A stretch of DNA of 64,000 nt from Lucinisca nassula (taxonomy: Eukaryota; Mollusca; Bivalvia; Lucinida; Lucinidae): NCBI GenBank assembly GCA_963580285.1, contig OY757026.1:45997431-46061430 (forward strand). Reading direction: 5' to 3'. Below the pieces are notes generated by a model that was not told the origin of the DNA, searched no databases, and worked only from the letters and a program-made list of their open reading frames with translations. The translations under genes were made by a program, and so were the position numbers. Positions 21,184 to 32,157 of this stretch are shown here, in pieces; position 1 is the stretch's first letter; each line of letters starts with the position of its first letter.

Positions 21184-21574
21184 TAGGGCTGGCTAATCGG
21201 GGTTGAAAATATAATCGATTATCATTCCTGTCATTGCGATTGATAATCGATTAATAATCACTGAAGATTTGGTCATAATTTTACCTGTCTGGTTTTCTGT
21301 CTGCGCATGACTCCTACCATATGCTGCACTTTGTCATATGTATTTTAACAGACAGACCTGAGCAAACAGTGTAGACCTAGTTGAGACGCCGCAGAACCCG
21401 GCGTCTCATCTGGGTCTGCACTGTTTGCCACTCATACAGCCATTTTAGGCACAACTTTGGGTAACAAATTGTACTTATCAAATAATCGATTGCAAGCAAA
21501 TCAGTAATGATAATCATTTTTTGTGGAGTTTATCGATTAAATGATCGATTATCCGATTAATCGTGCCAGTCTTA
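21184..21574. mobile_element. hAT-like MITE, 391 bp, perfect 8 bp target duplication
   Basis: Flanked by GTAAAAAC at 21176-21183 and 21575-21582, the 8 bp duplication typical of hAT. Ends are 'tagggctggc' and 'gccagtctta' (imperfect ~10 bp TIR). The interior is rich in 'aatcgatta' palindromes and includes 'gccgcagaacccggcgtc'. Non-autonomous, no ORF. Confidence 0.85.
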
Positions 21575-21944
21575 GTAAAAACCTAGCCCTCAATACGTGA
21601 AATGTGACTGGAGTGAGGCTTATGTTTGTAAGCATTGTCTTCCGTGAATGGTCAGGAGTATCATTTGTCTTTTTACCTGTTAGCAGTTTGAGGATCGCCC
21701 AAAAGCCACATGGCAGAAAGCAAAAGTTTTGGCTATGACATTTACTTACGAAGCGCCCGGGTGGCTTTTTGCCGATTATTCCGACTTCCACTTACATTCA
21801 TGAACGATTGAGTCTTATATACATACAACATCTTACAAGCGCATAGTTAGTTTTGCCTGTCATGAACTACTTTTAGCATCTGGTTAACAAGTCCGTGTAA
21901 TGAACAGCCATATCGTTGTGAGGTCAGGATGTTTCGTGATATAA
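21575..21944. other. No recognisable feature
   Basis: Unassigned sequence between two MITEs; an 80-codon antisense open stretch has no recognisable motif. Confidence 0.35.
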
Positions 21945-22345
21945 GGGATGGATGGAAAAAGCCGCGCCGAGGGTCACTGTCCAGCATCACGAGGCTTGCC
22001 GAGTGATGCTGGACAGTGATCTCGAGGGACGGATTTTTCTATCCACCCCTCGCACCCATGTAGAATTCTTTTTCTTGCATACCTTCCATTTCTTAGCGTG
22101 GTTTTTTAATACTGATGTCCGCCATATTGTGATGACTTCCGCCGTATGTGATGACTTAGTGACGTCACGTAACGTGCTGTGACGTCGACCTTAACGACGG
22201 CGCATATGAGGCCGTATTCAACCTTTGCATTTATCAAACACGCATGAATATTCGATTTTGGGTAAGAACACCAGGGTTAGACCAGATTTTCTATCCCAAG
22301 CGAAACCTATGGATTTCCTTATTTGGTGTGCAAGAAGAGTGTTAT
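21945..22345 (+). mobile_element. Hairpin element P, copy 1
   Basis: Contains a long interrupted hairpin: 'cactgtccagcatcacg' with its complement, then 'gggacggatttttctatcc'. It continues 'gacgtcacgtaacgtgc' to 'tttggtgtgcaagaag'. Reverse copy at 38599-39010. No coding capacity. Confidence 0.65.
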
Positions 22346-22580
22346 ATATAGGGTATAGACTGGAATGGTGAACAGTGAATTTCCAGAACGCGGCGTCAGA
22401 TCAAGATCTACATTATTTGCACCGAAAATAAAATTCTGGGATGTAAAGGTTTAACCAAAACGGTAGTAGTCTCCCGCCCAGGCACATCGTTCCTAGAGAC
22501 AATCGTTACCCAGAGACAATTGACCCACCAGTGCAGTCAATGCTTTCATTTTTATTGGACACATGTTATGTCATAGTTTA

Positions 22581-22800
22581 CATGTACAAAATAAAAGTGA
22601 AGGCAGTGATCAGGAATCGATACAATTAACCTACAGCTCCCATCAGAGACACCAAAGCGAAAGAAACACAAACATGAAATAACTAAACCCGAATGGAAAC
22701 ATCAATAACGGAATGCCGAAAGGACAGTCAGTTTCCCACAAAATGGCCAATTGGCTATCCAAAACAAAACAAGTATTAGCTTTAACAAAAAGCTTGAGTC
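22581..22800 (-). repeat. PLE 3' tail fragment
   Basis: 'ggcagtgatcaggaatcg', 'cccatcagagacaccaaag', 'agtttcccacaaaatggcc'. It starts with the standard 3' end and is truncated on the upstream side. The 235 bp to its left (22346-22580) holds nothing I recognise. Confidence 0.7.
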
Positions 22801-23629
22801 TACGCTTAGCACACATTAATTTGTGTAGTCATCGGACTGGAAAGTCAAATGACAAAGCTGTACACACGTATCCTGTATAAGTGTGCCAGTAAAAACCGAA
22901 ACTTGTATGATAGCCAAAGATTTCAAAAGTTGACTCCAGTTTCATATATAAACAAAACTACCAATCTTTTACTATGACAACCACTCGTACTAAGGAAACG
23001 AAAAATCAGTAGAAAAGATGAATCCGCGATTTTTTTTTTTTTTTTTTTTAGTTTTAGTGAAAACAAACAAAAAATAGATGAAATATATCATCGGGGGGAA
23101 GGCAACACCATGTCAAACCCAGAAAACATTTCTATTTTGTAAGCGAAGAAGGTGTGATAAACTTACGGAAGTGTTCCAGTCAATCCCGGTTATTAATCAT
23201 GATAACATATAACACCGATGACCAGTCAATAGAATATAGCATTCATCCCGTTATTACATTTTCTTTAATGCTTCTGAAGCAAAACTAAGCCTGAGGTAGT
23301 CTACGCCCGCAAGCGTATACAATTACACGGATGACATGCTAATAGAAAATAACATTCCACTAGTCATGACCTTTTCTTAAATGCTACCGGAGCAAAAGTC
23401 ATCCTTAAGATAGTCTACGCCCATGGGCGTAGACAATCATATAAGCGATACACACACTCAAAGACAAACCATAACAAAAATAAACCGCGACAGAAGAACC
23501 GCCTTGGAACGGTCAGTGAAATGAATTCCACGATCTAACTATTCGGAACTTATATCTGGCGGAAACTAGCTAGTCTGGCCTCTATTCAACATCGTTGTGT
23601 TCTTGTATTCCATACTCCCAAGAGATTAA
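22801..23629. repeat. Unassigned region with a ~120 bp duplication and a PLE-tail scrap
   Basis: Poly-T at 23032-23049. Two related units (about 23210-23325 and 23325-23437) share 'ggtagtctacgcccgcaag' or 'atagtctacgcccatggg'. At 23438-23522 a PLE-tail piece appears ('ccgccttggaacggtcag'). The rest is unrecognised. Confidence 0.5.
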
Positions 23630-23925
23630 CGTTTTACATTACGATAACACACCCGTGCGACATAGTGCATTTTTTCAAATCTCCATAATGGCTAATTTTC
23701 TGATGAAAATTCGGGCTAATTTTCTTATTTATACACCAAACATAGGTTTTGGGTGCTCGTTAGAACCGCCTCATTGAGGCGGTTCTAACGAGTACCCACA
23801 ACCTATGTCTTGGAGCAGAAATAAGAAAAATAATGAATACCCACGTAAACCCCAGTTTTCTCTATATAAAGTGGGGTTTAGGGGGGTCTTCATTTCACGG
23901 ACTTGTTCACGTGATGGATATAAAT
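23630..23925 (-). mobile_element. Hairpin MITE N
   Basis: From 'acgataacacacccgtgc' to 'cttgttcacgtgatg', reverse of 15085-15390. Central hairpin around 'cgttagaaccgcctcat'. Confidence 0.75.
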
Positions 23926-24082
23926 ATTGTTTTGAAACCATGTGTCAGAAGCAGTTTGTGTTTACAAAATTAATGATTATTATTTTTCCCGAACAGATCT
24001 CTAAACAAATAGCAGAGGTGATCAGTCTGTTTCATTTATAAAAAATATTTATTTTCTTATTTATCTATTTGCTTATTCATTT

Positions 24083-24512
24083 GATTTGAGAAATAGATCA
24101 GCTCTAACAAGCGCGTAGCGCGCGTGATTTGTCTACTTACAACTGACCGACAAACTGTGATTTATTACTCAACAAATCACAGACAAGAGCTGATCTATTT
24201 CGATTCTAACACGCTGAAAATCGACAATAATGTTATTGTTGCCTTCAAAATCTCACAACCTTTCGCCATTGTTAGAAGAAATCCCGCTAAAATTATCGAC
24301 TGAAACACATGCATTTATATCCTTTTCTTACGTTTTCGATGCGAGAAAATGACGTTACACCATCTAACGTCAAGGAAATCGAATAGTGACGTCATAAATT
24401 TGGAATTTTAATGACGTCACTCGTCACGCTCTTGCGAGCTGTGATTTGTTGCAGAATAAAACACAGTTATTTTCCATTGCCTATATAGGCGCGCTGTGTT
24501 AGAATTGTCGTT
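24083..24512. mobile_element. Element K, most complete copy
   Basis: One side is an accessory hairpin ('gaaatagatcagctct' and 'agagctgatctatttc') with loop 'gcgcgtagcgcgcgtg'. Next comes a body bounded by 'gattctaacac' (24230) and 'gtgttagaat' (24500), and a terminal 'gcctatataggcgcgc' palindrome. Neither half contains an ORF. L (27314-27706) has the same two-part architecture. Confidence 0.65.
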
Positions 24513-24562
24513 CGATTATATTTTAATCTTTATTTATTTATTTTTACTTTTTGTAGTTTCAG

Positions 24563-24613
24563 ATTTTTCATTGGCGCTTGAGAGGAGCAAACGTGCAACA
24601 TTAGCTGAAATAG
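24563..24613 (+). CDS. Candidate exon of an unidentified host gene
   Basis: A 51 nt segment of unique sequence between element K and the mariner remnant. It follows a pyrimidine-rich acceptor ending 'gtagtttcag' and is followed by the donor 'gtaataa'. It reads 'FSLALERSKRATLAEI' with two leading and one trailing base. The trailing G plus the first two bases (GA) of the exon at 45797 complete a glycine codon, so phases match. The peptide is short and charged, with no domain I recognise. Upstream exons are presumably to the left or outside the window. The 21 kb distance to the next exon weakens the link, but the phase fit and clean splice sites support it. Confidence 0.45.
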
Positions 24614-24654
24614 GTAATAAATTATTATTATTAATTATTTCTGGGTAAGATCGA

Positions 24655-25258
24655 TCTCTTCTTTTTCGATGTACGAGTAATTGCCTTCCAAAATGCTTCA
24701 CTTGGGCCAACGCTGTTCCAAGCCAGGGTACTTGTCTCCAACCCTCACTTCAACTGCCGCCACAACTTCTTCGTTTGGCCGGAAATGATGTCCAAGGGTA
24801 TCTTTTTTCAAGTTTGGGAATAGGAACTAGTCACTAAGAGCTACTCGTAAGTCCGGAGAATAGGTGGGGTGCGGTCCTAGCTCGTACACATTCCGCTCAA
24901 CAGCATCTGCTGCAACTTTGCAAGTATGGACTCTTGCATTGTCCTGTTGGAGCAGAAACCCATTGGAGAGTCTACCTAGGCGTTTTTTCATGATTCGCAG
25001 TTCTCAGTTGGTAGAGCAAATTTGCATAAAATGCACCTGTCATTGTACTTTTCTTTGCTTGAAATTCCAACATAATTACGCCTTTTGCGTCCAAAAATAC
25101 ATTTGCCATCACCTTGTCAGCATTTTGAACTTTTTTGGCCTCGGAGACCCCGGCACTACCCACAGACGACTATGAGTTTTATTTTCTGGCTCATAAAAAT
25201 GGACCCAGGTCTCATCTACTGTCACCAGTCGTGAAAGAAAATCATCTGGGCCCCGTCA
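24655..25258 (-). pseudogene. Mariner-type transposase remnant
   Basis: Translation in shifting frames gives 'VDETWVHFYEPENK', 'KVMANVFLDAKGVIMLEF', 'STMTGAFYANLL', 'GFLLQQDNARVHTCK' and 'HPTYSPDL', then a decayed C-terminal part. VDETW, QQDNAR and the D soon after YSPDL match the catalytic regions of D,D34D mariner/IS630 transposases of the SETMAR-related group. At least two frameshifts and a stop break it. The N-terminal DNA-binding half is absent and no TIRs were found. It is a different lineage from the mariner at 50769. Confidence 0.85.
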
Positions 25259-25699
25259 AGCGATTTTGGTACTTATCGCCAATGCGAGCAGCGAAGGTTC
25301 AGGCGAGCCTGCGCATCCGTGCAGTCTCGCCAGAACCTTCGCTGCTCGCTCATACAAGCAGTGAATCATGAGGAACCTTCAGACAGAAAGCCATATCCCT
25401 GGCCCCTCTGAATGGCTGGGCATGCGCAGTTAAAATTTGTCATGACGGAATGCTCGAAGACACAAATTTGCAAGGCGGGTCTCATCTTTTTTTACCTTAA
25501 TAACCACTTCAACAATGCGCTGCATACTGAGGCTCTTATTGCCATGTACTCGTCGTTAAGGGATTTTGGAACACAGCGGGCTGTAAGCTTGCGCATACCA
25601 GATCAATCATATAAAATTACTGAAACGCAATCATGTGAAATGTGTATTGCATTTGCGAATTCTACCATGCCAAATGTGCATTGCATTTGCTATTTCTTC
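25259..25699. repeat. Unassigned; contains a short repeat shared with 13.4 kb
   Basis: 25318-25395 matches 13363-13430. The rest (25400-25700) has a 126-codon open stretch with no recognisable motif; I do not call it a gene. Confidence 0.4.
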
Positions 25700-28130
25700 C
25701 ACCTAAATTCGCCTACACCAGGGGCAAGTTTTATCAAAGCAGTTGCGACGTATTTTCATCTCAGAAAGATCGTACGAAGCTCTTATAAATAAAAAAAAAT
25801 CCTGTTTCATCAAAATTTAATGCTCGAGATCTACGATGTTCGCACATTTTGTCGTATTTCTGAGATGAATAGTTAGACATCGCAACTTGTCATTTTCGAC
25901 TTAAACTTTGGGCAGTCACAGCCATACCTGAAGAAGATAATGCGCGGCATATTTTAAAGAAAGCTACTCTTATCTCTTTAGTAATGTTTTTAAAGGTATG
26001 GTACGTAACAAGCCATTTCGTTTACCTTCGCAGATCACTCCCATTACTTATACAAGCCCATGCAATGAAGGCCCCTCGAAACTGAATCCTTTGTTTCAAT
26101 CTTTAGTTTGGGTTGGGGTAGGGGTTTTCCTTTAAAATAGAGATTCGGGGTACTCGTTAGAAGCTCCCCGTTGGCGTTTTTCTTACAAGTACTACCCACA
26201 ATCTAAATTTCATGTTGTATACGCTCGCTTTCGCCCATCGGGGCTTGGAGAAAACGATTGACCTGCATAGTACTTCCGTGCAGAGCTAAAACCGACCAAA
26301 CTTGACTATTGGATAACCGCTAAGAATGTAAAATAAGTTCTATAAAAGGGTTATCCCTTGGAAGCAAGGAATACACCACAGAACTGAAAAATATGGAGTG
26401 TATATGTTTTCTGGGCCAGACTAGCTAGTTTCGGCCAATGAGGCCTCATCAGTGACCCTCAGATATTTTCAAAATTCCACAATGAAAAAGCCTGCCCAAG
26501 AAAAGTGGTGAGAGTGGGACCGCTCATTAAACTCTAGCGGTTTCTTTGGTCGGTAGGTCATTTCATGTCAAGGTCGAATAAAAGACCAACAAAATCGGAA
26601 GCAGCGTCTCCAAAATGAGCTAAATACACGCACCACAGTTGACGGGGGCTCGCCTCAATACAAACAAACAAAAGAACCGTCGCGTTCAGGTAGTTCTAAC
26701 GATTACCCACAGTCTTCGATTAGACTTTTGATTAAAATGAAGGTTCAGAGTACCCCAAATCGACACATAAAACTCGAATCGTCATTATTAGAGATGCCCG
26801 CGCCCAAGGACCATCCTCTCTAAGAAAAAAAGCATATTGGGAAAAAGGCGGCTTGCTCGCCTGGAAAACTGTCCTTGGGGACATCGGTGTATATGGGGGT
26901 AATGTCTTTACATGTGCGTGCGCTCGTATGTACGAAAACCTTCACGGCATCATGCCGATGGCGGGGGGAATCATAGTCTTACGAACTGTCATTTCCAATA
27001 TGTAAGTGTATAATTTTGCAGGCGATTGTATAAATGTTAATTTGTTACATGTATGTAGCTCTAGAACTTTGTTTCAAGTTCTTTGTCATTTAAAATCAAT
27101 CATGCTGTAGGATCTATTTTGCAAATGAATCGAATTTATTTTTCATCGAAAGCCAAACCCGTTGGACGGTCTGACAGACGAACAGTCTATGAATAAATAT
27201 TTGCTGCAGACGAATGCCAACGACAAACGGAGTTGAAAACTGACATACGATCACTTACAGAGGCTACGTCACATAACGTTATTTGCGGCACCCTTGTTAA
27301 ACAACGTCATGTATTTAAGAAATAATCTCCACGTACCGTGTGTTATCGTGATTAACACACGGTGTTGGAGGGCAGATTGCGAAATATTAATTCACGACGG
27401 CGAAGCCGGAGTGAATTAATATTCGCATCTGCCCGACAACACCGTGTGTTAATCACGATAACACACCGGGTGCGTGGAAATTATTTCGATTCTAACATGA
27501 TGCTAAACTGAAATACAGTAGTAACAAAGCGTTATCTTGGGGACTATTTTGCAGCGGATGTCGACAGAAGGAAATGTTTACATGCAACGTCACGATGACG
27601 CCAAATTGCACGCACCACGTTGACGACGTGAATTATCGCATATTTGCAAACGCTGACGTTTCCACTGGGTTCAATGGGAAAAACGTTAACGTCATGTTAG
27701 AATTACGCTTTATGTTAAAATACTGTATAAACTGTGTTTTAAGTTCATACGATAAATTGAAAATTGTATTCATGCTCCTGCAATACTGAATTTATTAAAC
27801 TGAGCGAGAAAATGTACGAAAAAGCTCAGCGAAGTCTCACTTGTTTACCCTTTTTGTCAACTAATGTTATAAATTCAACAATACACGTGCACCGTGTACT
27901 TATGGAAGAGCCTGCTCCCAATCCCTAACCGCTTTTGCCCGCCTCCACCACCCCACCACCCCCATATTCCGCACTAATTGACAAACGTGCTTGTAAAAGG
28001 TTCATTATAAATAACAACGCTTAATTAGCGCTCGTCTGACGCCAGAACGTCCACAAAACAGACTAACTCGCCAGTAATAATGTGGGAAGGGGGTCCAGAT
28101 AATTAATATCCGTATCTTGCGATAATGAAA
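25700..28130 (+). repeat. Macro-repeat copy 1 (segments A-F), with nested elements
   Basis: Order of segments: A 'gcgacgtattttcatctcag' region (25740-26030), B 'caatctttagtttggg' (26090-26220), a V copy (26222-26680), D 'ttcgattagacttttgatt' to 'aaggaccatcctc' (26690-26830), E 'tcgtatgtacgaaaacctt' to 'aacgttattt' (26905-27310), L insertion (27314-27706), F 'ctgagcgagaaaa' to 'ctcgccagta' (27790-28130). The same order recurs at 35830-40376 and 40901-43770. Noncoding; function unknown. Confidence 0.7.
27314..27706. mobile_element. Element L (K-like architecture), inserted in macro-repeat
   Basis: Absent from the equivalent place in the other two macro-repeat copies, so it is an insertion. It begins with a strong ~80 bp-arm hairpin ('accgtgtgttatcgtgatt' and complement, loop around 'cacgacggcgaagccgg'). 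This is followed by a body bounded by 'gattctaacatg' (27490) and 'catgttagaatt' (27695). No ORF. Confidence 0.7.
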
Positions 28131-28290
28131 GGAAACACAAAATAGAAGTGGAGGCAATGGTCAGGAATCGATACAATTAACCCACAGCTCCCATCAGAGA
28201 CACCAAACGGAAAGAAACACAAACATGAAACAACGGCCCCCCCCTGGAAACATCAACAGCGGAAAGCCAAAAGAACAGGTCATTGCACGA
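28131..28290 (-). repeat. PLE 3' tail fragment
   Basis: 'gaagtggaggcaatggtc', 'ccatcagagacaccaaacg', 'aacagcggaaagccaaaag'; truncated before the invariant 'ccgccttggaac' block. Confidence 0.75.
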
Positions 28291-28299
28291 CCCGCAGAA

Positions 28300-30860
28300 A
28301 AAGCGACCGACTGAAGTCGGTTGATTTCCTAAGAGTGCCCTAAAATCACCGTGTCATTCGGTCATTCCGTCATTCGGTCATTCTGTCAGTCTGTCTGTCC
28401 GTCCGTAACCCGTTTGTGAAATTTGGTGATAGTGACTTAACCCCTTGGAATATTTAAACAATTTTTGGCATACTGATAGATATCAATGAGATCTAACCCA
28501 TGAATTTGCGAAATATTACATTCCATTTAGTATAGCCTCGCCGAGGCGAAAAATCCGTAACCCGTTTGTGAAAATTGGTGACAGTGACTTAACCGCTTGG
28601 AATATTTAAACAATTTTTGGCATACTGATAGATATCAATGAGATCTAACCAATGAACTTGCGAAATATTACATTCCATTTAGTATAGCCTCGCCGAGGCG
28701 AAAAATGGGAAAATTTTCGAACTGCTTCTCCTAGGAAACCGTTGGGCCGATTGAAGTCAAATTTCATATGGAGCCTCTATGGGATGGGGGAAACCAAAAT
28801 TTGCTCATGGGGTCCAGGTCACATGACCAAAATGGCAGCCAAGCCATATATTGTCTGTCTGTCTGTCCGTCCGTAACCCGTTTGTGAAAATTGGTGATAG
28901 TGACTTAACCGCTTGGAATATTTAAACAATTTTTGGCATACTGATAGATATCAATGAGATCTAACCCATGAATTTGCGAAATATTACATTCCATTTAGTA
29001 TAGCCTCGCCGAGGCGAAAAATCCGTAACCCGTTTGTGAAAATTGGTGACAGTGACTTAACCGCTTGGAATATTTAAACAATTTTTGGCATACTGATAGA
29101 TATCAATGAGATCTAACCAATGAACTTGCGAAATATTACATTCCATTTAGTATAGCCTCGCCGAGGCGAAAAATGTGAAAATTTTCGAACTGCATCTCCT
29201 CGGAAGCCGTTGGGCCGATTAAAGTCAAATTTCATATGGAGCCTCTATGGGATGGGGGAAACCAAACTTTGCTCATGTGGTCCAGGTCACACGACCAAAA
29301 TGGCCGCCAAGCTATATATGGTCTGTCTGTCTGTCCGTCCGTAACCCGTTTGTGAAAATTGGTGATAGTGACTTAACCGCTTGGAATATGTAAACAATGT
29401 TTGGCATACTGATAGATATCAATGAGATCTAACCCATGAATTTGCGAAATATTACATTCCATTTAGTATAGCCTCGCCGAGGCGAAAAATCCGTTACCCG
29501 TTTGTGAAAATTGGTGATAGTGACTTAACCGCTTGGAATATTTAAACAATTTTTGGCATACTGATAGATATCAATGAGATCTAACCAATGAACTTGCGAA
29601 ATATTACATTCCATTTAGTATAGCCTCGCCGAGGCGAAAAATGTGAAAATTTTCGAACTGCTTCTCCTCGGAAACCGTTAGGCCGATTAAAGTCAAATTT
29701 CATATGGAGCCTCTATGGGATGGGGGAAACCAAACTTTGCTCATGGGGTCCAGGTTACATGACCAAAATGGCCGCCAAGCCATATATGGTCTGTCTGTCT
29801 GTCCGTCCGTAACCCGTTTGTGAAAATTGGTGATAGTGACTTAACCGCTTGGAATATGTAAACAATGTTTGGCATACTGATAGATATCAATGAGATCTAA
29901 CCAATGGACTTGCGGAATATTACATTCCATTTAGTATAGCCTCACCGAGGCGAAAAATGTGAAAATTTTCGGACTGCTATTCCTCGGAAACCGTTGTGCC
30001 GATTGATGTCAAATTTCATATGGAGCCTCTATGGGATGGGGGAAACCAAAATTTGCTCATGGGGTCATATATGGTCTGTCTGTCCGTCCGTAACCCGTTT
30101 GTGAAAATTGGTGATAGTGACTTAACCGCTTGCAATATGTAAACAATTTTTGGCATACTGATAGATATCAATTAGATCTAACAAATGAACTTGCGAAATA
30201 TTACATTCCATTTAGTATAGCCTCGCCGAGGCGAAAAATCCGTAACCCGTTTGTGAAAATTGGTGATAGTGACTTAATCGCTTGGAATATTTAAACAATT
30301 TTTGTGGCATACTGATAGATATCAATGAGATCTAACCAATGAACTTGCGAAATATTACATTCCATTTAGTATAGCCTCGCCGAGGCGAAAAATGTGAAAA
30401 TTTTCGAACTGCTTCTCCTCGGAAACCGTTGGGCCGATTGAAGTCAAATTTCATATGGCGCCTCTATGGGATGGGGCTAATCAAAATTTTGCTCATGGGG
30501 TCCAGCTCACATGGACAAATAGGCCGCCAAGCCATATATGGTCTGTCTGTCTGTCCGTCCGTAACCCGTTTGTGAAAATTGGTGATAGTGACTTAACGGC
30601 CTGGAATATTTAAACAATTTTTGGCATACTGATAGATATCAATGAGAACTAACCAATGAACTTGCGAAATATTACATTCCATTTAGTATAGCCTCGCAGA
30701 GGCGAAATATGTGAAAATTTTCGAACTGCTTCTCCTCGGAAACCGTTGGGCTGATTGAAGTCAAATTTCATATGGAGCTTCTATGGGATGGGGGAAACCA
30801 AAATTTGCTAATGGGGTCCAGGTCACATGACCAAAATGGCCGCCAAGCCATATATGGTAA
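28300..30860. repeat. Higher-order satellite: 152 bp monomers in a 468 bp unit
   Basis: 'ccgtaacccgtttgtgaa' recurs at 28403, 28555, 28871, 29023, 29339, 29491, 29807, 30088, 30240 and 30559. Two 152 bp monomers (A with 'cccatgaatttgcg', A' with 'ccaatgaacttgcg') plus a ~164 bp B block ('gaaaattttcgaactgc' to 'ccatatatggtctgtc') make a 468 bp unit, repeated exactly three times. Three altered units follow: at 29807 and 30559 only one monomer remains, and the 29807 unit also lost ~35 bp of B. Each monomer ends in the palindrome 'gcctcgccgaggc'. No coding content. Confidence 0.95.
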
Positions 30861-31195
30861 AAACCATTCAAAAATAGTCTGCTCCAGAACCACTGGGCAG
30901 ATTTCCACGAAACTTGATAAATGGCATCTGGGACGTAGGCCCATCATAAATTGCTAAAATGGTGACCCTGGGTTGACCTTGACCTTCTTTGTGCCTAGGT
31001 CAAACTTTGACACATATGCTTTTGTATTGGAAAATGTGAGAATGCATTTTATCCTGCAAACGATTCACAATACAGGACTACAGTATAAGATATATTTTTG
31101 CTCCTTACGATAAGGCGCATTTATAGGGGGAACCGTTTTAGGTCCAGGCCACATGACCAAAATGGCCGCCATACCCATATATGGTAACACTCATA
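30861..31195. repeat. Diverged continuation of the satellite B block
   Basis: 'aaccattcaaaaatagtc', 'gggttgaccttgacctt', then again 'catgaccaaaatggccgcc' and 'catatatggta'. Similar in style to B but not periodic. Confidence 0.45.
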
Positions 31196-31437
31196 AAGCT
31201 AAAAGCATCCGGCGGGTCGTGCACGTCAGCTGAAGCACTGGTTTACTCCCTTTCTTCGTTCAGGTCGATAGGCATGGTGGGCGAAGCTTGTTTACCAAGC
31301 AATGCTTACTATCCTAGGACGCCTGATTACACTCTTCTAGAGTCCATGTCTGTTGGTGTGAACATTGATATTTGCCATTTGTCTATGGATTCTTCATTTT
31401 GGATTAACGGTTTGGTACTACGACCTAAACTACTACT
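31196..31437 (+). other. Unidentified segment with coding-like composition
   Basis: Open for about 85 codons from 31181 to the PLE-tail junction ('SCTSAEALVYSLSSFRSIG', 'LPSNAYYPRTPDYTLLES'). It is less AT-rich and more balanced than its surroundings and matches none of the repeat families. No splice sites or family recognised; it may be a fragment of a mobile element. Confidence 0.25.
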
Positions 31438-31903
31438 TACTTTCCCACAAAATGGCCAATTGGCTATCCAAAATGAAATAATATAAGCGACACAAACACC
31501 AAAAGACAAACCGTAACAAAAATAAACAGCGACAGAAGAACCGCCTTGGAACGGTCAGCTGAAACGAATTCCACTGGGGTCTTAAATCTATTTTACGTGG
31601 TCACAATCCTCTCCCTTGCTTCTGTCGTGATTTAGACAAATAATTTGTTCAGTCCGCATGAAGGCCTCCTAGCTCATCAGTGCAACATCTCCGTGAACAC
31701 AAAAAAATCAAACAATCACAGTGATGAAACAACGGTGAGGACTCGACAGCACGAAACCACTGAAATGCCGGAGCAAAAGAAAACCCACAGTTAGACACCA
31801 ATGGGCCAAACCAGAGACAGAGTATCAGGTACCAACCAACGTTACATTGAATTAGATCGCTCTAATTCTCAGTAAGCCTTTACGCTGGAACCGTCATTGA
31901 TTC
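31438..31903 (-). repeat. PLE 3' tail fragment
   Basis: 'actttcccacaaaatggcc', 'gaaccgccttggaacggtc', 'ctgaaatgccggagcaaaag', ending 'ttctcagtaagcctttacg' at the RT-stop side. It lacks the outermost 3' ~130 bp. Confidence 0.8.
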
Positions 31904-32157
31904 AACGTTGTTTGTACTCAATATACATATAGATCCACTGGAACAATAAATTTAAAACGTGTTATCTACTTTACAAGACAGCACGTAATCACGCCGCTTG
32001 TGACAATTAATGACACTGTTAAAGCGCAAATTCAAAATTACGACTTATTTTAGTGAAACGCGAATTTAGCTCGTACGAACACTTAGCGATGTTTTTATGA
32101 AACTGGCGTAAGCAGTTCTTTAAAAAGTGCGTACGAACAATTTAAGATTAATCGATT
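31904..32157 (+). repeat. Macro-repeat copy 1, segment G
   Basis: 'ttcaacgttgtttgtactc', 'cgtgttatctactttaca', 'tttagctcgtacgaacact' to 'gtacgaacaatttaagatt', matching 39775-40055 and 43490-43745. It is separated from segments A-F by the satellite and PLE tail. Confidence 0.7.

Noticed and set aside
25412..25792. 126-codon open stretch on the + strand
   Set aside because: No recognisable motif; it overlaps macro-repeat segment A, which is noncoding in its other copies.
28300..30860. CRISPR-like array (regular direct repeats with palindromes)
   Set aside because: Units are 152 and 164 bp with no variable spacers, in animal DNA; a satellite explains it fully.
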